Under the pieces are notes generated by a model, which saw nothing but the letters and a program-made list of their open reading frames with translations, made no database searches and was not told the DNA's origin. A DNA stretch of 64,000 bases from Rhodopseudomonas faecalis (lineage in GTDB: Bacteria > Pseudomonadota > Alphaproteobacteria > Rhizobiales > Xanthobacteraceae): contig NZ_QJTI01000007.1 of assembly GCF_003217325.1 (NCBI RefSeq), positions 1 to 64,000 on the forward strand, read 5' to 3'. The position numbers were made by a program, and so were the translations under genes. Below are positions 8,703-19,120 of the stretch, piece by piece; within the stretch, counting starts at the first letter, position 1, and every line of letters begins with the position of its first letter.

Positions 8703-9521
8703 GTGATCGATCGTCGCCGAATTTTGCAGTTGCTGGCTGCCGCCAGTGTCGCGCCGGGCGCAGCGCTCGCCGAAGTGGCGCCGCCGCGCAGCGAAATCCG
8801 CCCGGCGCTTGCAAAACTGTTTGCCGACGCCGGCACCGAGGGCACCTTTGTCGGCTACCGCACCGACGATTACCTGATCATGGCCAGCGACACCGAGCGC
8901 TCCGGGCGCGGCCAACTGCCGGCCTCGACCTTCAAGGTGCCGCATTCGCTGATCGCGCTCGACTGCGGCGTGGTCGCCGATCCCGACCAGGATATTTTCA
9001 AGTGGGACGGCGTGACGCGCGATTTCCCTGGCTGGAACCAGGATCACACGCTGCGCTCGGCGATCGCGGTCTCGGCGGTGCCGGTCTATCAGGAGATCGC
9101 CCGAAGGATCGGCGCGGAGCGCATGCAGCGTTATCTGACGCTGCTCGATTACGGCAATCACGACATCGGCGGCGGCATCGACCAGTTCTGGCTGCGCGGC
9201 GCGCTGCGCATCGATCCGATGCAGCAGATCGACTTTTTGGACCGGCTGCGCCGCGGTGCGCTGCCGGTTTCGGCGCGCAGCCAAGCTTGGGTGCGCGACA
9301 TCCTGCCGGTGACCCCGGTCGGCGATGCGGTGATCCGCGCCAAAACCGGGCTGCTCGGCGCCGAAGCCGGCAAGCCGACGCTCGGCTGGCTGGTCGGCTG
9401 GGCCGAGAAGGGCGGCGGTGCCACGGTGTTCGCGCTCAATCTCGACATTCGCGAACCGCGCCATGTCGGCGACCGCATGGCGCTGGCGCAGCGCTGCCTG
9501 CACGAAATCGGCGCACTCTGA
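8703..9521 (+). CDS. Class D (OXA-type) beta-lactamase
   Basis: Class D serine beta-lactamases hydrolyse penicillins and sometimes carbapenems in the periplasm. All the active-site motifs appear at family spacing: STFK with Ser75 and Lys78, SAV with Ser124, YGN at 150-152, and KTG at 214-216. The segment QFWLRGALRI between YGN and KTG is also typical. The start GTG (8703) gives an N-terminus DRRRILQLLAAASVAPGAALA, a plausible twin-arginine signal (RR followed by a hydrophobic core). No strong ribosome site is visible. Flanks are housekeeping genes with no mobile element, so it looks like an intrinsic chromosomal enzyme. An OXA-fold penicillin-binding or regulatory protein without hydrolytic activity is the alternative. 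Confidence 0.9.
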   Translation: MIDRRRILQLLAAASVAPGAALAEVAPPRSEIRPALAKLFADAGTEGTFVGYRTDDYLIMASDTERSGRGQLPASTFKVPHSLIALDCGVVADPDQDIFKWDGVTRDFPGWNQDHTLRSAIAVSAVPVYQEIARRIGAERMQRYLTLLDYGNHDIGGGIDQFWLRGALRIDPMQQIDFLDRLRRGALPVSARSQAWVRDILPVTPVGDAVIRAKTGLLGAEAGKPTLGWLVGWAEKGGGATVFALNLDIREPRHVGDRMALAQRCLHEIGAL

Positions 9522-9824
9522 ACGCCGGCACGGCGCACGAAGGGGGCGGCGGACGGGCCGGGCGCGAGCCGACAGCCATTCGCAACACCGCCGGCAGGGG
9601 TGCCGAACCGGGGGGCAGACCGACGAAGCTGTGCAGGATTTTGGCCGCGCGGCGGCGCCGCTGTCAGCAAGACGTTGAACCCGTCACGCATCTCGGCTAT
9701 CCGGAAGGGCAATTCCTCCCTCGAATACCCCGTGTTAGAAGGCCCCCGGCTGTTGCGGCAATCGGGTGGCAAATCCGATCATTTGCGGTAGCACGGGATC
9801 TTCAAAAACGCGGTCTGAGAACAC
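9522..9824. other. Intergenic region upstream of pccB
   Basis: About 300 bp without a credible gene. It should carry the pccB promoter. I see no convincing -35/-10 pair, terminator or repeat. A GC-rich stretch with short alternate-frame readings occupies the first half. Confidence 0.5.
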
Positions 9825-11357
<1,533 letters not shown>

Positions 11358-11413
11358 TCGTCTGGGGCAGGGCCGTCGATCCGGTGCCTGCCCCGACCAC
11401 CATGTCGGCAAAA

Positions 11414-11439
11414 AAAGACCCCGCTCGCGCGGGGTCTTT
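11414..11439. terminator. Bidirectional intrinsic terminator between pccB and the repeat protein gene
   Basis: An 11-bp perfect stem (11414-11424 with 11429-11439) closes a four-base loop. The left arm is preceded by A residues and the right arm ends in TTT. The hairpin can therefore stop transcription from both converging genes, pccB on plus and the YRAPV-repeat gene on minus. Confidence 0.85.
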
Positions 11440-11458
11440 CGCGTTTGAGGCGGACAGC

Positions 11459-11776
11459 TTAGCGCCAGCAGCGGCCACCGCGCCAATAGGTGCCGGGCGG
11501 GCAAACGCGGCGCGGAGCAACCACGACCGGAGCCCGATAGACCGGAGCCCGATAGACCGGAGCCCGATAGACCGGGGCGCGGTACACCGGACGCGGCCCA
11601 TAGATCGGGCGGCAGCGGCCATAGGGGCCACGGGCCCAGCCGGGACCGCAGCCCTGCGCCACCTGGATGACGCCGGCGGTGTCGGCTGCGCCGAGCGGTG
11701 CGAGCGGCATGGCGCCAGCGGCACCGGCGCCGGAAATCGTGGCTGCAAGCACAGCCGCTGCAAACAGGCTTTTCAT
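11459..11776 (-). CDS. GCG_CRPN-type secreted protein with YRAPV repeats
   Basis: The 105-residue product has a signal peptide (KSLFAAAVLAATISGAGAAGA) followed by the Cys-containing block GCGPGWARGPYGRCRP. This is the GCG...CRP prefix seen before repeats in many Hyphomicrobiales secreted proteins. Then come four tandem copies of the pentamer APVYR, and a Cys-containing tail RVCPPGTYWRGGRCWR. The repeats are also near-identical at DNA level with a 15-bp period (about 11527-11577). Function is unknown. Periplasmic or surface location is inferred from the signal peptide. Start ATG 11776 is backed by the ribosome site gggagag just upstream on the minus strand; a longer in-frame reading to 11878 lacks a signal peptide at its start. 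Confidence 0.8.
   Translation of the reverse strand: MKSLFAAAVLAATISGAGAAGAMPLAPLGAADTAGVIQVAQGCGPGWARGPYGRCRPIYGPRPVYRAPVYRAPVYRAPVYRAPVVVAPRRVCPPGTYWRGGRCWR
11527..11577. repeat. Tandem 15-bp repeat inside the secreted repeat protein gene
   Basis: The unit accggagcccgatag recurs head to tail about three to four times, with the last copy slightly diverged. It encodes the YRAPV pentamers on the minus strand. Copy number could vary between strains by slippage. Confidence 0.8.
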
Positions 11777-12033
11777 AGTCTCTCCCTTGAACACCCGGAA
11801 TCCGGGGAATGTAAATGCGGGGTCCGCCAGCGCGCAATCGGCTGCGCAACATCGTGAAACTGCGGCAGTAAACGCCATTCACCCTGAACGCGGCATGAAT
11901 GTGTCGCGAAATGCCGTCAATGGGTTCGGTCGGCCGCGCCAAGCGGTCGAGGCCCCGGCGGCCAACGCCCGGATGACGCCGGACCAGACTCGGACTAAAA
12001 TTCCGCCAGCCTGTCAGCGGATCGGGTGGCGTC

Positions 12034-12843
12034 ATGTCGATACCTTGGGGTTTTGTTGCGCTGAGCCTGTTGCTCTGCCTGGTCGTTTCAGCACCTGGCC
12101 TGAAGCGCGTCTATTACTTCGTCAGCCTGTGCTACGCCGGCGCGATTACCGCGCAAGCCGTGCTGATCTGGATCGTCCATCACGACACTGCTTCTGGTTT
12201 CACGCTGCTGATGCTGGTGCTGCTGATGCTGTATGGCGTGCGGCTCGGCGGCTTCCTGCTGCGCCGCGCAAGCCTTCCGCCCTATGCTCAGGTGCTGGCC
12301 AGCGTCGAACAGCGCACCGCCGGCATGACCGACCGGCAGAAGCTGATGATCTGGGGCGGTGTCAGCGTGCTGTACACGTTACTCGCGCTGCCGGCTTGGC
12401 TGGCGGCATCCGCGCAGGCGGCGGGCGAGAGCACGATGTCGGTGCCGCTCGGCGTGCTGGTGATGATAGCGGGATTGGTGATCGAAGCTGTCGCGGACTG
12501 GCAGAAATCCAGTTTCAAGGCGGCGCAGCCGACGCAATTTTGTGACATCGGGCTGTACCGAATGGTCCGGTTCCCGAATTACTTCGGCGAGATGGTGTTC
12601 TGGCTTGGCGTCTGGATCGCCGGTATCTCGGCCTATGGCACGGTGGCGGCCTGGCTGCTGACCACGCTGGCGCTGGTCTACATGGTCCTGCTGATGGTTG
12701 GCGCCGCGCGCAGCCTGGAGCTGAAGCAGGACGAGCGCTATGGCGAGCAGCCGCGCTACCAGGAGTTCGTCCGCACCGTGCCGGTGCTGGTGCCGAAGCT
12801 GCCGGTTTACTCGCTACGCGCTATCAAGATCCCGATCCGTTAG
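12034..12843 (+). CDS. DUF1295 family membrane protein (steroid 5-alpha-reductase/methyltransferase-like)
   Basis: The 269-residue integral membrane protein has about seven hydrophobic segments. The C-terminal core GLVIEAVADWQKSSFK ... GLYRMVRFPNYFGEMVFWLGVW ... EERYG-like DERYGEQPRYQEFVR is the DUF1295 signature, related to steroid 5-alpha reductases and isoprenylcysteine methyltransferases. The RFPNYFGE motif and the following acidic/Arg block bind cofactor in relatives. The substrate is unknown. It is divergent from the repeat protein gene, with about 257 bp between them that should hold both promoters. Start ATG 12034 immediately precedes the first membrane helix. Confidence 0.87.
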   Translation: MSIPWGFVALSLLLCLVVSAPGLKRVYYFVSLCYAGAITAQAVLIWIVHHDTASGFTLLMLVLLMLYGVRLGGFLLRRASLPPYAQVLASVEQRTAGMTDRQKLMIWGGVSVLYTLLALPAWLAASAQAAGESTMSVPLGVLVMIAGLVIEAVADWQKSSFKAAQPTQFCDIGLYRMVRFPNYFGEMVFWLGVWIAGISAYGTVAAWLLTTLALVYMVLLMVGAARSLELKQDERYGEQPRYQEFVRTVPVLVPKLPVYSLRAIKIPIR

Positions 12844-12946
12844 TTGCGCTCATTTAGTTGCGCTCATTCGCGGCTCGCATAGTCCGGCGCCAGTGCCGCC
12901 GTGCGAGGCCGCTGCCAGGGGCGCGCGGCCGTCGCTCTATCGCGCA

Positions 12947-13246
12947 TTAGCGCGCGGGATTGGTCGTCGAATTGCTCGGCGGGGGCGCCGGCGTTTGCGG
13001 CGCAGCTGGCGCGCTGCCGGTGGTGGTGCCAGAATTTTGCGCGGCGGTCGATGACGGCGTCGTGGACGACATGTTCATGCCGTAGAACAGCGCGCCGATC
13101 AGCACCACCACCGCCAGGGCCGCCAATATCATCCGGCTGCTGGTGATACGGTTGTCGGGCAGCCCGGAGTTTTCAATACCCTGGTTGAGCCGCGTGGTTG
13201 ACCGATCCGGATCGTACGGATCATTAGGATTGCGTTGTAGCGCCAT
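12947..13246 (-). CDS. Small single-pass membrane protein, unrecognised
   Basis: The 99-residue product has a polar N-terminus (NPNDPYDPDRSTTRLNQG), one membrane helix at about residues 39-58 (MILAALAVVVLIGALFYGM), and a Ser/Thr/Pro/Ala-rich tail. The layout is common among small envelope proteins of Bradyrhizobium, but I know no function. Start ATG 13246 has the ribosome site gagag just upstream on the minus strand; longer readings to 13426 have no coding character. It diverges from the ferredoxin oxidoreductase gene, leaving 299 bp between starts in which I see no other feature. Confidence 0.72.
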   Translation of the reverse strand: MALQRNPNDPYDPDRSTTRLNQGIENSGLPDNRITSSRMILAALAVVVLIGALFYGMNMSSTTPSSTAAQNSGTTTGSAPAAPQTPAPPPSNSTTNPAR

Positions 13247-13545
13247 GAAGCTCTCCTCGTTGCAATGCGGGGACAATGCCTTGCCGTCGGCAACGTTCCG
13301 CAGCGCGGTCGTTTCGTTCAGAACCGGCCCGCTGCACAGGGCGCGACAGTTTGTTGCGGCGGGGGCGGGCGCGGCGATCTTTGATGCCCGTTCAAGCTGG
13401 TACAACGTCATGAAATTGCGGCGCAAGAGGGCGCACGCCGCGCCGATTATTGTGATGCGCCGCTGTCTTGATCCGACGTAAACTCGACAAAAATCATGAT
13501 CAGGCGCCGCTTGCGGTCCGTTGATCAGGGCTACACGAGGGCGGA

Positions 13546-16500
13546 ATGGGAATCGACCAAGGTCAGATCAGTCTCGATCAGAAATACGTTCAGCAGTCGG
13601 GACAAATCTTCCTCAGCGGCACGCAGGCGCTGGTGCGGCTGCCGATGGCGCAGGTGCGCCGCGACCGCGCGTTCGGCCTCAACACCGCGGGCTTCGTCAC
13701 CGGCTATCGCGGCTCGCCGCTTGGCGGTTACGACCAGCAGCTCCACGCCGCGCGCAAGCATCTCGAGCAATACAACGTCAAGTTCCAGCCGGGCGTGAAC
13801 GAGGACCTCGCCGCCACCGCGATCTGGGGCACGCAGCAGCTCAATTTGTCGCCCGGCGCGCGCTACGACGGCGTGGTCGGCATCTGGTACGGCAAGGGCC
13901 CGGGCGTTGATCGCTGTGGCGACGTGTTCCGCCATGCCAACGCCGCGGGCTCCGCCAAGCATGGCGGCGTGCTGTGCCTGGCCGGCGATGATCACGGCGC
14001 CAAATCCTCAACCGTGCCGCATCAGTCCGACCATGCCTTCATCGCGGCGCTGATGCCGTATCTTTATCCGTCATCGATCCACGAGATCATTCAGATGGGG
14101 CTGCTCGGCATCGCGATGTCGCGCTACTCCGGCTGCTGGGTCGGCATGAAGGTGATCACCGAGACGGTCGAGACCACGGGCCAGGTCGATCTCGCCGATG
14201 AGATGACGCCGTTCGTGCTGCCGAGCGATTTTGAAATGCCGCCGGGCGGGCTCAATTTGCGCTGGCCCGATGATCGCTTCGATCAGGATCGCCGGCTGCA
14301 GGATTATAAGGGCTTTGCCGCGATCGCCTTTGCGCGCGCCAACGCCATCAACCGCGTCACGCTCGACAGCCCGCAGGCGCGCTACGGCATCATGGCGTCC
14401 GGCAAGAGCTATGAAGATGTCCGTCAGGCGCTGCGCGAGCTTGGCGTCACCGAGCAGGTGGCGGCGCGGATCGGGCTGCGGCTGTACAAGATCGGCATGC
14501 CGTGGCCGCTCGAGCCGGAAGGCGTGCGGCAATTCGCGGTCGGGCTCGAAGAGATTCTCATCGTCGAGGAACGGCGCGAGATCGTCGAGAACCAGGTCAA
14601 GCAGGCGCTGTTCAATTGGCGCGGCGATGTGCGGCCGCGCATCATCGGCAAGATGGATGAGCGCGATCATCGCTTCCTGCCATTCGCCAAGGAATTGTCG
14701 GTGGCCAAGATCGCGACCTCGCTGGTCGATCGCCTGCTGGCGATGGAGATCGATCCGACCATCGCGGAGATGCTGCGCGCCAAGGCCGACTGGTTCCACG
14801 GCCGCGAGGCTTCGCAGGTGCAGGCCTCAGTGCCGGTGGTGCGCACGCCGTATTTCTGCTCGGGCTGCCCGCATAACACCTCGACCAAGGTGCCGCAGGG
14901 CAGCCGGGCGCTCGGCGGCATCGGCTGTCACTTCATGTCGCTGTGGATGGACCGCTCGACGGAAACGTTTACCCATATGGGCGGCGAGGGCGTGCCATGG
15001 ACCGGCATCGCGCCGTTCACGGATGAGAAGCACATCTTCGCCAATCTCGGCGACGGCACCTATTTCCATTCCGGCTCGCTGGCGATCCGGCAGTCGATCG
15101 CCTCGAAAGCCAACATCACCTACAAGATCCTCTACAACGACGCGGTGGCGATGACCGGCGGTCAGCGCCACGACGGCGATCTGTCGCCGCAGCAGATCAC
15201 GTTCCAACTGCACGCCGAGGGCATTCGCGCCATCTATCTGGTGTCGGAAAATCCGGGCGCCTATCCGGCCGCGACCATCGCGCCAGGCACTATTCTGCGC
15301 CACCGCGACGAACTCGATGCGGTGATGAAGGAATGCCGCGAGATCAAGGGCGCGTCGGCGATCGTGTTTGTGCAGACTTGCGCCGCTGAAAAGCGCCGGC
15401 GCCGCAAGCGTGGTCTGTTGGAGGACCCGCCGCGCCGGGTCGTGATCCACGACATGGTGTGCGAGGGCTGCGGCGATTGTTCGGTGCAGTCGAACTGCAT
15501 TTCGGTGGAGCCGTTGGAAACGCCGCTCGGCCGCAAGCGCACCATCAATCAGTCGAGCTGCAACAAGGACTATTCCTGCCTCAAAGGATTCTGTCCGTCA
15601 TTCGTCACCATCGAGGGCGGGCAGCCGCGGCGCCGCGCCCCGGCCGATCTCGGCGCGCTCGGCGAGCTGCCGGAGCCGGCGAGCCGGCCCAATTTCGATC
15701 GGCCTTACAACATCGCGGTTGGCGGCGTCGGCGGCACCGGCGTTTTGACCATCGGCGCGTTGCTCGGCATGGCGGCGCATATCGAAACCAAGGCGTCGAT
15801 GATCCTCGACATGTCCGGGCTGGCGCAAAAGGGCGGCGCGGTGCTCAGCCACGTGCGGCTCGCCGCTACGCCGGAGGAGGTGACCTGTTCGCGGATCGTC
15901 ACCGGCTCGGCTGATCTGTTGATCGTCGCCGACGAAGTGATGGCGATTTCCAAGGAAACGCTGTCGCTGTGCGAGCCGAGCCGCACTCACGGCGTGGTCA
16001 ACACCCACCTCATTCCGATCGCTGATTTCATCAAGAACCGCGACTTCGATTTCCAGAACGCCAAGGTGAGTAGCGTGCTGCAGGCCGCGCTGCACAAGGA
16101 CACGGCGTTTGTCGATTTCACCACGGTGGCCGAAGCGCTGCTCGGCGATGCCATCGCCACCAACATGATGATGTTGGGCTACGCCTATCAGCAGGGCTTG
16201 CTGCCGCTCCAAGCCAGCTCGATCGAAAAGGCAATCGAACTGAACGCCGTTTCGGTCAAGATGAACACCGGCGCGTTCCGGCTCGGGCGTCTTGCGGCCG
16301 CCGATCCGGCGCGGCTCGCTGGGCTGATGCGCGATGCGCAGGCGAGTGCGGCACCCAAAACGCTGGAGACGATGTCGCTCGATGAGATCATCGCCCATCG
16401 CAAAGCGCTGCTCACCGATTATCAGAACAGCAAGCTCGCCGAGCGCTATGCGGCGCTGGTCGCCAAGGTGCGTAGCGCGGCCGACGCCGGCGGCTATGGC

Positions 16501-17034
16501 GACGCGCTGCCGCGTGCGGTGGCGATCAACTACGCCAAGCTGCTCGCCTATAAAGACGAGTATGAGGTGGCGCGGCTGCTGACCGATCCAGCGTTCGAGC
16601 GCAGCATTCACGAGCGGTTCGAGGGCGAGTTCAAGGCCAACTTCCATCTCGCGCCGCCGAGCCTGCCCGGCGTCGATGCCTCCGGCCGGCCGAAGAAGCG
16701 GCAATTCGGCGAAGCGATGCGGCCACTGTTCCGCGTGCTGGCGAAAGCGCGCTTCCTGCGCGGCACGCCGCTCGATCTGTTCGGCTATCATCCGGAACGC
16801 AAGCTCGAGCGCGCCTTGATCGCCGATTATGAGGCCGATGTCGGCCGGGTGCTGGCGCAGCTATCGCCGCGCACGCATGAACTCGCGATCGAGATGCTGT
16901 CGCTGCCGGACCGGATCCGCGGCTATGGCCCGATCAAGGAACAGGCGGCACGCGAGGCCAAGGCACGCCATGCCGAGCTGCTGCGGCTGATGTCCGATCC
17001 GCCGCCGCTGCCGCTGCCGCAGGCTGCCGAGTAG
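13546..17034 (+). CDS. Fused indolepyruvate (2-oxoacid) ferredoxin oxidoreductase
   Basis: The 1162-residue single chain combines the usual IorA and IorB functions: oxidative decarboxylation of aryl- or branched-chain 2-oxoacids to acyl-CoA with thiamine diphosphate and Fe-S clusters. The N-terminal pyrimidine-binding domain includes TGYRGSPLGGYD. The diphosphate-binding domain holds GCPHNTSTKVPQGSRALGG and FANLGDGTYFHSG. A Cys-rich cluster region begins near residue 639 (CEGCGDCSVQSNC), followed by SSCNKDYSCLKGFCPS. The gamma-type domain starts near residue 726 (GVGGTGVLTIGALLG), followed by a long C-terminal DUF6537-like region. A GAGGGCGGA-type ribosome site directly precedes the ATG. The genes downstream suggest 2-oxoacid or amino acid catabolism. 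Confidence 0.95.
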   Translation: MGIDQGQISLDQKYVQQSGQIFLSGTQALVRLPMAQVRRDRAFGLNTAGFVTGYRGSPLGGYDQQLHAARKHLEQYNVKFQPGVNEDLAATAIWGTQQLNLSPGARYDGVVGIWYGKGPGVDRCGDVFRHANAAGSAKHGGVLCLAGDDHGAKSSTVPHQSDHAFIAALMPYLYPSSIHEIIQMGLLGIAMSRYSGCWVGMKVITETVETTGQVDLADEMTPFVLPSDFEMPPGGLNLRWPDDRFDQDRRLQDYKGFAAIAFARANAINRVTLDSPQARYGIMASGKSYEDVRQALRELGVTEQVAARIGLRLYKIGMPWPLEPEGVRQFAVGLEEILIVEERREIVENQVKQALFNWRGDVRPRIIGKMDERDHRFLPFAKELSVAKIATSLVDRLLAMEIDPTIAEMLRAKADWFHGREASQVQASVPVVRTPYFCSGCPHNTSTKVPQGSRALGGIGCHFMSLWMDRSTETFTHMGGEGVPWTGIAPFTDEKHIFANLGDGTYFHSGSLAIRQSIASKANITYKILYNDAVAMTGGQRHDGDLSPQQITFQLHAEGIRAIYLVSENPGAYPAATIAPGTILRHRDELDAVMKECREIKGASAIVFVQTCAAEKRRRRKRGLLEDPPRRVVIHDMVCEGCGDCSVQSNCISVEPLETPLGRKRTINQSSCNKDYSCLKGFCPSFVTIEGGQPRRRAPADLGALGELPEPASRPNFDRPYNIAVGGVGGTGVLTIGALLGMAAHIETKASMILDMSGLAQKGGAVLSHVRLAATPEEVTCSRIVTGSADLLIVADEVMAISKETLSLCEPSRTHGVVNTHLIPIADFIKNRDFDFQNAKVSSVLQAALHKDTAFVDFTTVAEALLGDAIATNMMMLGYAYQQGLLPLQASSIEKAIELNAVSVKMNTGAFRLGRLAAADPARLAGLMRDAQASAAPKTLETMSLDEIIAHRKALLTDYQNSKLAERYAALVAKVRSAADAGGYGDALPRAVAINYAKLLAYKDEYEVARLLTDPAFERSIHERFEGEFKANFHLAPPSLPGVDASGRPKKRQFGEAMRPLFRVLAKARFLRGTPLDLFGYHPERKLERALIADYEADVGRVLAQLSPRTHELAIEMLSLPDRIRGYGPIKEQAAREAKARHAELLRLMSDPPPLPLPQAAE

Positions 17035-17178
17035 CAGCCAAAAGGCCGGCCGGGATTTCAGCCCGGCCTGCATGCTCCGCGCGCTCTCGCCGCACGGAAT
17101 TCTCACCCCTTGCCAGCCGCGCGGCTCGCAGCACAAAATCCTGTGAGCCAAAGCAACAACACGCATCCGGGAGTGACA

Positions 17179-18039
17179 ATGTCGTCGAGGTACGATGAGC
17201 TGATGGCGCTGCGCAGCCTGGGGCAGGCCTATGCCTATAGCGACCGCGAGGTGATGCTCTATGCCTGCGGCATCGGCATGGGCACCGATCCCTTGAACGA
17301 GCAGGAATTGGCTTTCGTCAACGAGGCGAGTTATGCGGCGCGTCCGCTCAAAGTAGTGCCGACCTTCGCGTCAGTGGCGGCCTGGGGCGCTGGCCCCGGC
17401 GACATGAAGCTCAATATGCTGATGCTGGTCGATGGCGAGCGCGACATCCGCTTTCATCAGAAGCTGCCGGTGGCGGCGCGCATCACCGCGGATTCCAGGG
17501 TCACCGGCGTGTGGGACAAGGGCGCCGACAAGGGCGCGGTCATTCAGACCGAAACCGTGCTGCGCGATGACAGCGGCGCCGCGCTGGCGACGTTGGTGGC
17601 CTCGCGTTTTGCGCGCGGCGATGGTGGCTTTGGCGGCCCCTCGGACGGCCAGCCCGCGCCGCATGCGGTGCCGAGCCGCGCCCCCGACCTGCGCGTCGAG
17701 ATTGCGACGCGGCCCGATCAGGCGCTGCTGTACCGGCTGTGCGGCGATCGCAATCCGCTGCATTCCGATCCGGAATTCGCGCGGCGCGCCGGCTTTCCAC
17801 GTCCGATTCTGCACGGCCTATGCAGCTATGGCATCACCTGCCGCGCGGTGTTGCAGACCTATGCTGACTATGATCCGGCCGCGTTCAAACGCCACGCGGC
17901 GCGCTTCTCCGCGCCGGTGTTTCCGGGCGAGACCGTGTCGGTGGCGCTGTGGAAGGATGGCGACGTGGTGTCGCTCGAGGCGGCGGTCAAAGAGCGCGGC
18001 GTCACCGTGATCAGGAACGGCATCACCGTGTTAGGATGA
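17179..18039 (+). CDS. MaoC-family (R)-specific enoyl-CoA hydratase (hydratase 2)
   Basis: The 286-residue product is a double hot-dog hydratase like the hydratase domain of peroxisomal multifunctional enzyme type 2. It adds water to trans-2-enoyl-CoA to give the (R)-3-hydroxyacyl-CoA. The diagnostic motif YRLCGDRNPLHSDPEFARRAGF places the catalytic Asp at 190 and His at 195, followed by RPILHGLCSYG. The N-terminal half is the degenerate hot-dog that binds the CoA tail. ATG 17179 is chosen because of the upstream gggagtgac ribosome site. It follows the ferredoxin oxidoreductase gene by 144 bp on the same strand. A steroid or fatty-acid pathway is possible; the substrate is not shown. Confidence 0.92.
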   Translation: MSSRYDELMALRSLGQAYAYSDREVMLYACGIGMGTDPLNEQELAFVNEASYAARPLKVVPTFASVAAWGAGPGDMKLNMLMLVDGERDIRFHQKLPVAARITADSRVTGVWDKGADKGAVIQTETVLRDDSGAALATLVASRFARGDGGFGGPSDGQPAPHAVPSRAPDLRVEIATRPDQALLYRLCGDRNPLHSDPEFARRAGFPRPILHGLCSYGITCRAVLQTYADYDPAAFKRHAARFSAPVFPGETVSVALWKDGDVVSLEAAVKERGVTVIRNGITVLG

Positions 18040-18101
18040 CTATTCCCGATCGACTCGGCGGCAGGCTGCCTGCAGCCGGGACAGTGACCAAGAGGTAAAC
18101 T

Positions 18102-19052
18102 ATGACTCTCAGTGCCGCTGCCAACGGCGTGTTCGCAATCGCTCCGACGCCCTTTCATGACGATGGCCGCATTGATGAAGCGTCGATCGACCGGCTCACC
18201 GATTTTTATGGCGAGGTCGGCTGCGACGGCGTCACCGTGCTCGGCATTTTGGGCGAGGCGCCAAAGCTCGATGCCGCTGAGGCCGAGATCGTGGCCAAGC
18301 GCTTCATCAAACGCGCCGGCCAACTGCAGGTGATCGTCGGCGTATCGGCGCCGGGCTTTGCCGCGATGCGCGCGCTGGCGCGGACCGCGATGGAGGCCGG
18401 CGCCGCCGGCGTGATGATCGCGCCGCCGCCGAGCCTGCGCACCGACGATCAGATCACCACCTATTTCCGCCAGGCCGAGGAGGCGATCGGCGAGGGCATT
18501 CCCTGGGTGCTGCAGGACTATCCGCTGACGCTGTCGGTGGTGATGACGCCTTCGGTGATCCGCCGCATCGTGATGGACAGCCAGGCCTGCGTGATGCTCA
18601 AGCACGAGGACTGGCCGGGGCTGGAAAAGATCTCGGCGCTGCGCGGCTTTCAGCGCGATGGGTCGTTGCGGCCGCTGTCGATCCTCACCGGCAATGGCGG
18701 GCTGTTTCTGGATTTCGAGATGGAGCGCGGCGCCGACGGCGCCATGACCGGCTATGCCTTCCCGGACATGCTGGTCGATGTGGTACGGCTGTCGCGGTCC
18801 GGCGCGCGCGATCAGGCCCATGATCTGTTCGATGCCCATCTGCCGCTGCTGCGCTATGAGCAGCAGCCGGGCGTGGGCCTTGCGGTGCGCAAATATGTGC
18901 TGCAGCAGCGCGGCGTGATCGCCTCAGCCGCTCAGCGCAAGCCCGGCGCCACCATCGGCGCTACCGCCAAGGCCGAGGTCGATTATCTGCTCGCCCGAGT
19001 CGCGCGGGTCGATCGCCGCGCGGCGCTATCGCGCCCGCACGCCGCGGAGTAA
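18102..19052 (+). CDS. DapA-family aldolase/lyase (dihydrodipicolinate synthase-like)
   Basis: The 316-residue TIM-barrel protein belongs to the N-acetylneuraminate lyase/DHDPS superfamily of Schiff-base enzymes. It carries the start GVFAIAPTPF, the conserved region GVTVLGILGEAPKL (a variant of the GTTGE loop), catalytic Tyr140 in QDYPLTL, and Schiff-base Lys167 in CVMLKHED. The GTTGE-like loop is altered to GILGE, so it is unlikely to be the housekeeping lysine-pathway DapA. A catabolic aldolase or dehydratase role is more likely. It lies 62 bp after the MaoC gene and 68 bp before the NUDIX gene, suggesting an operon of acyl-CoA or hydroxy-acid catabolism. Confidence 0.88.
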   Translation: MTLSAAANGVFAIAPTPFHDDGRIDEASIDRLTDFYGEVGCDGVTVLGILGEAPKLDAAEAEIVAKRFIKRAGQLQVIVGVSAPGFAAMRALARTAMEAGAAGVMIAPPPSLRTDDQITTYFRQAEEAIGEGIPWVLQDYPLTLSVVMTPSVIRRIVMDSQACVMLKHEDWPGLEKISALRGFQRDGSLRPLSILTGNGGLFLDFEMERGADGAMTGYAFPDMLVDVVRLSRSGARDQAHDLFDAHLPLLRYEQQPGVGLAVRKYVLQQRGVIASAAQRKPGATIGATAKAEVDYLLARVARVDRRAALSRPHAAE

Positions 19053-19120
19053 ACGCGGCGCAACAACAAACACCGGCTGGCACCAGGCCGCCGGCCACCA
19101 ATAATGAGGGAGCGAAACTG

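Noticed and set aside
17048-17068. A GC-rich 7-bp hairpin after the ferredoxin oxidoreductase gene.
   Set aside because: No T run follows, so I do not call it a terminator.
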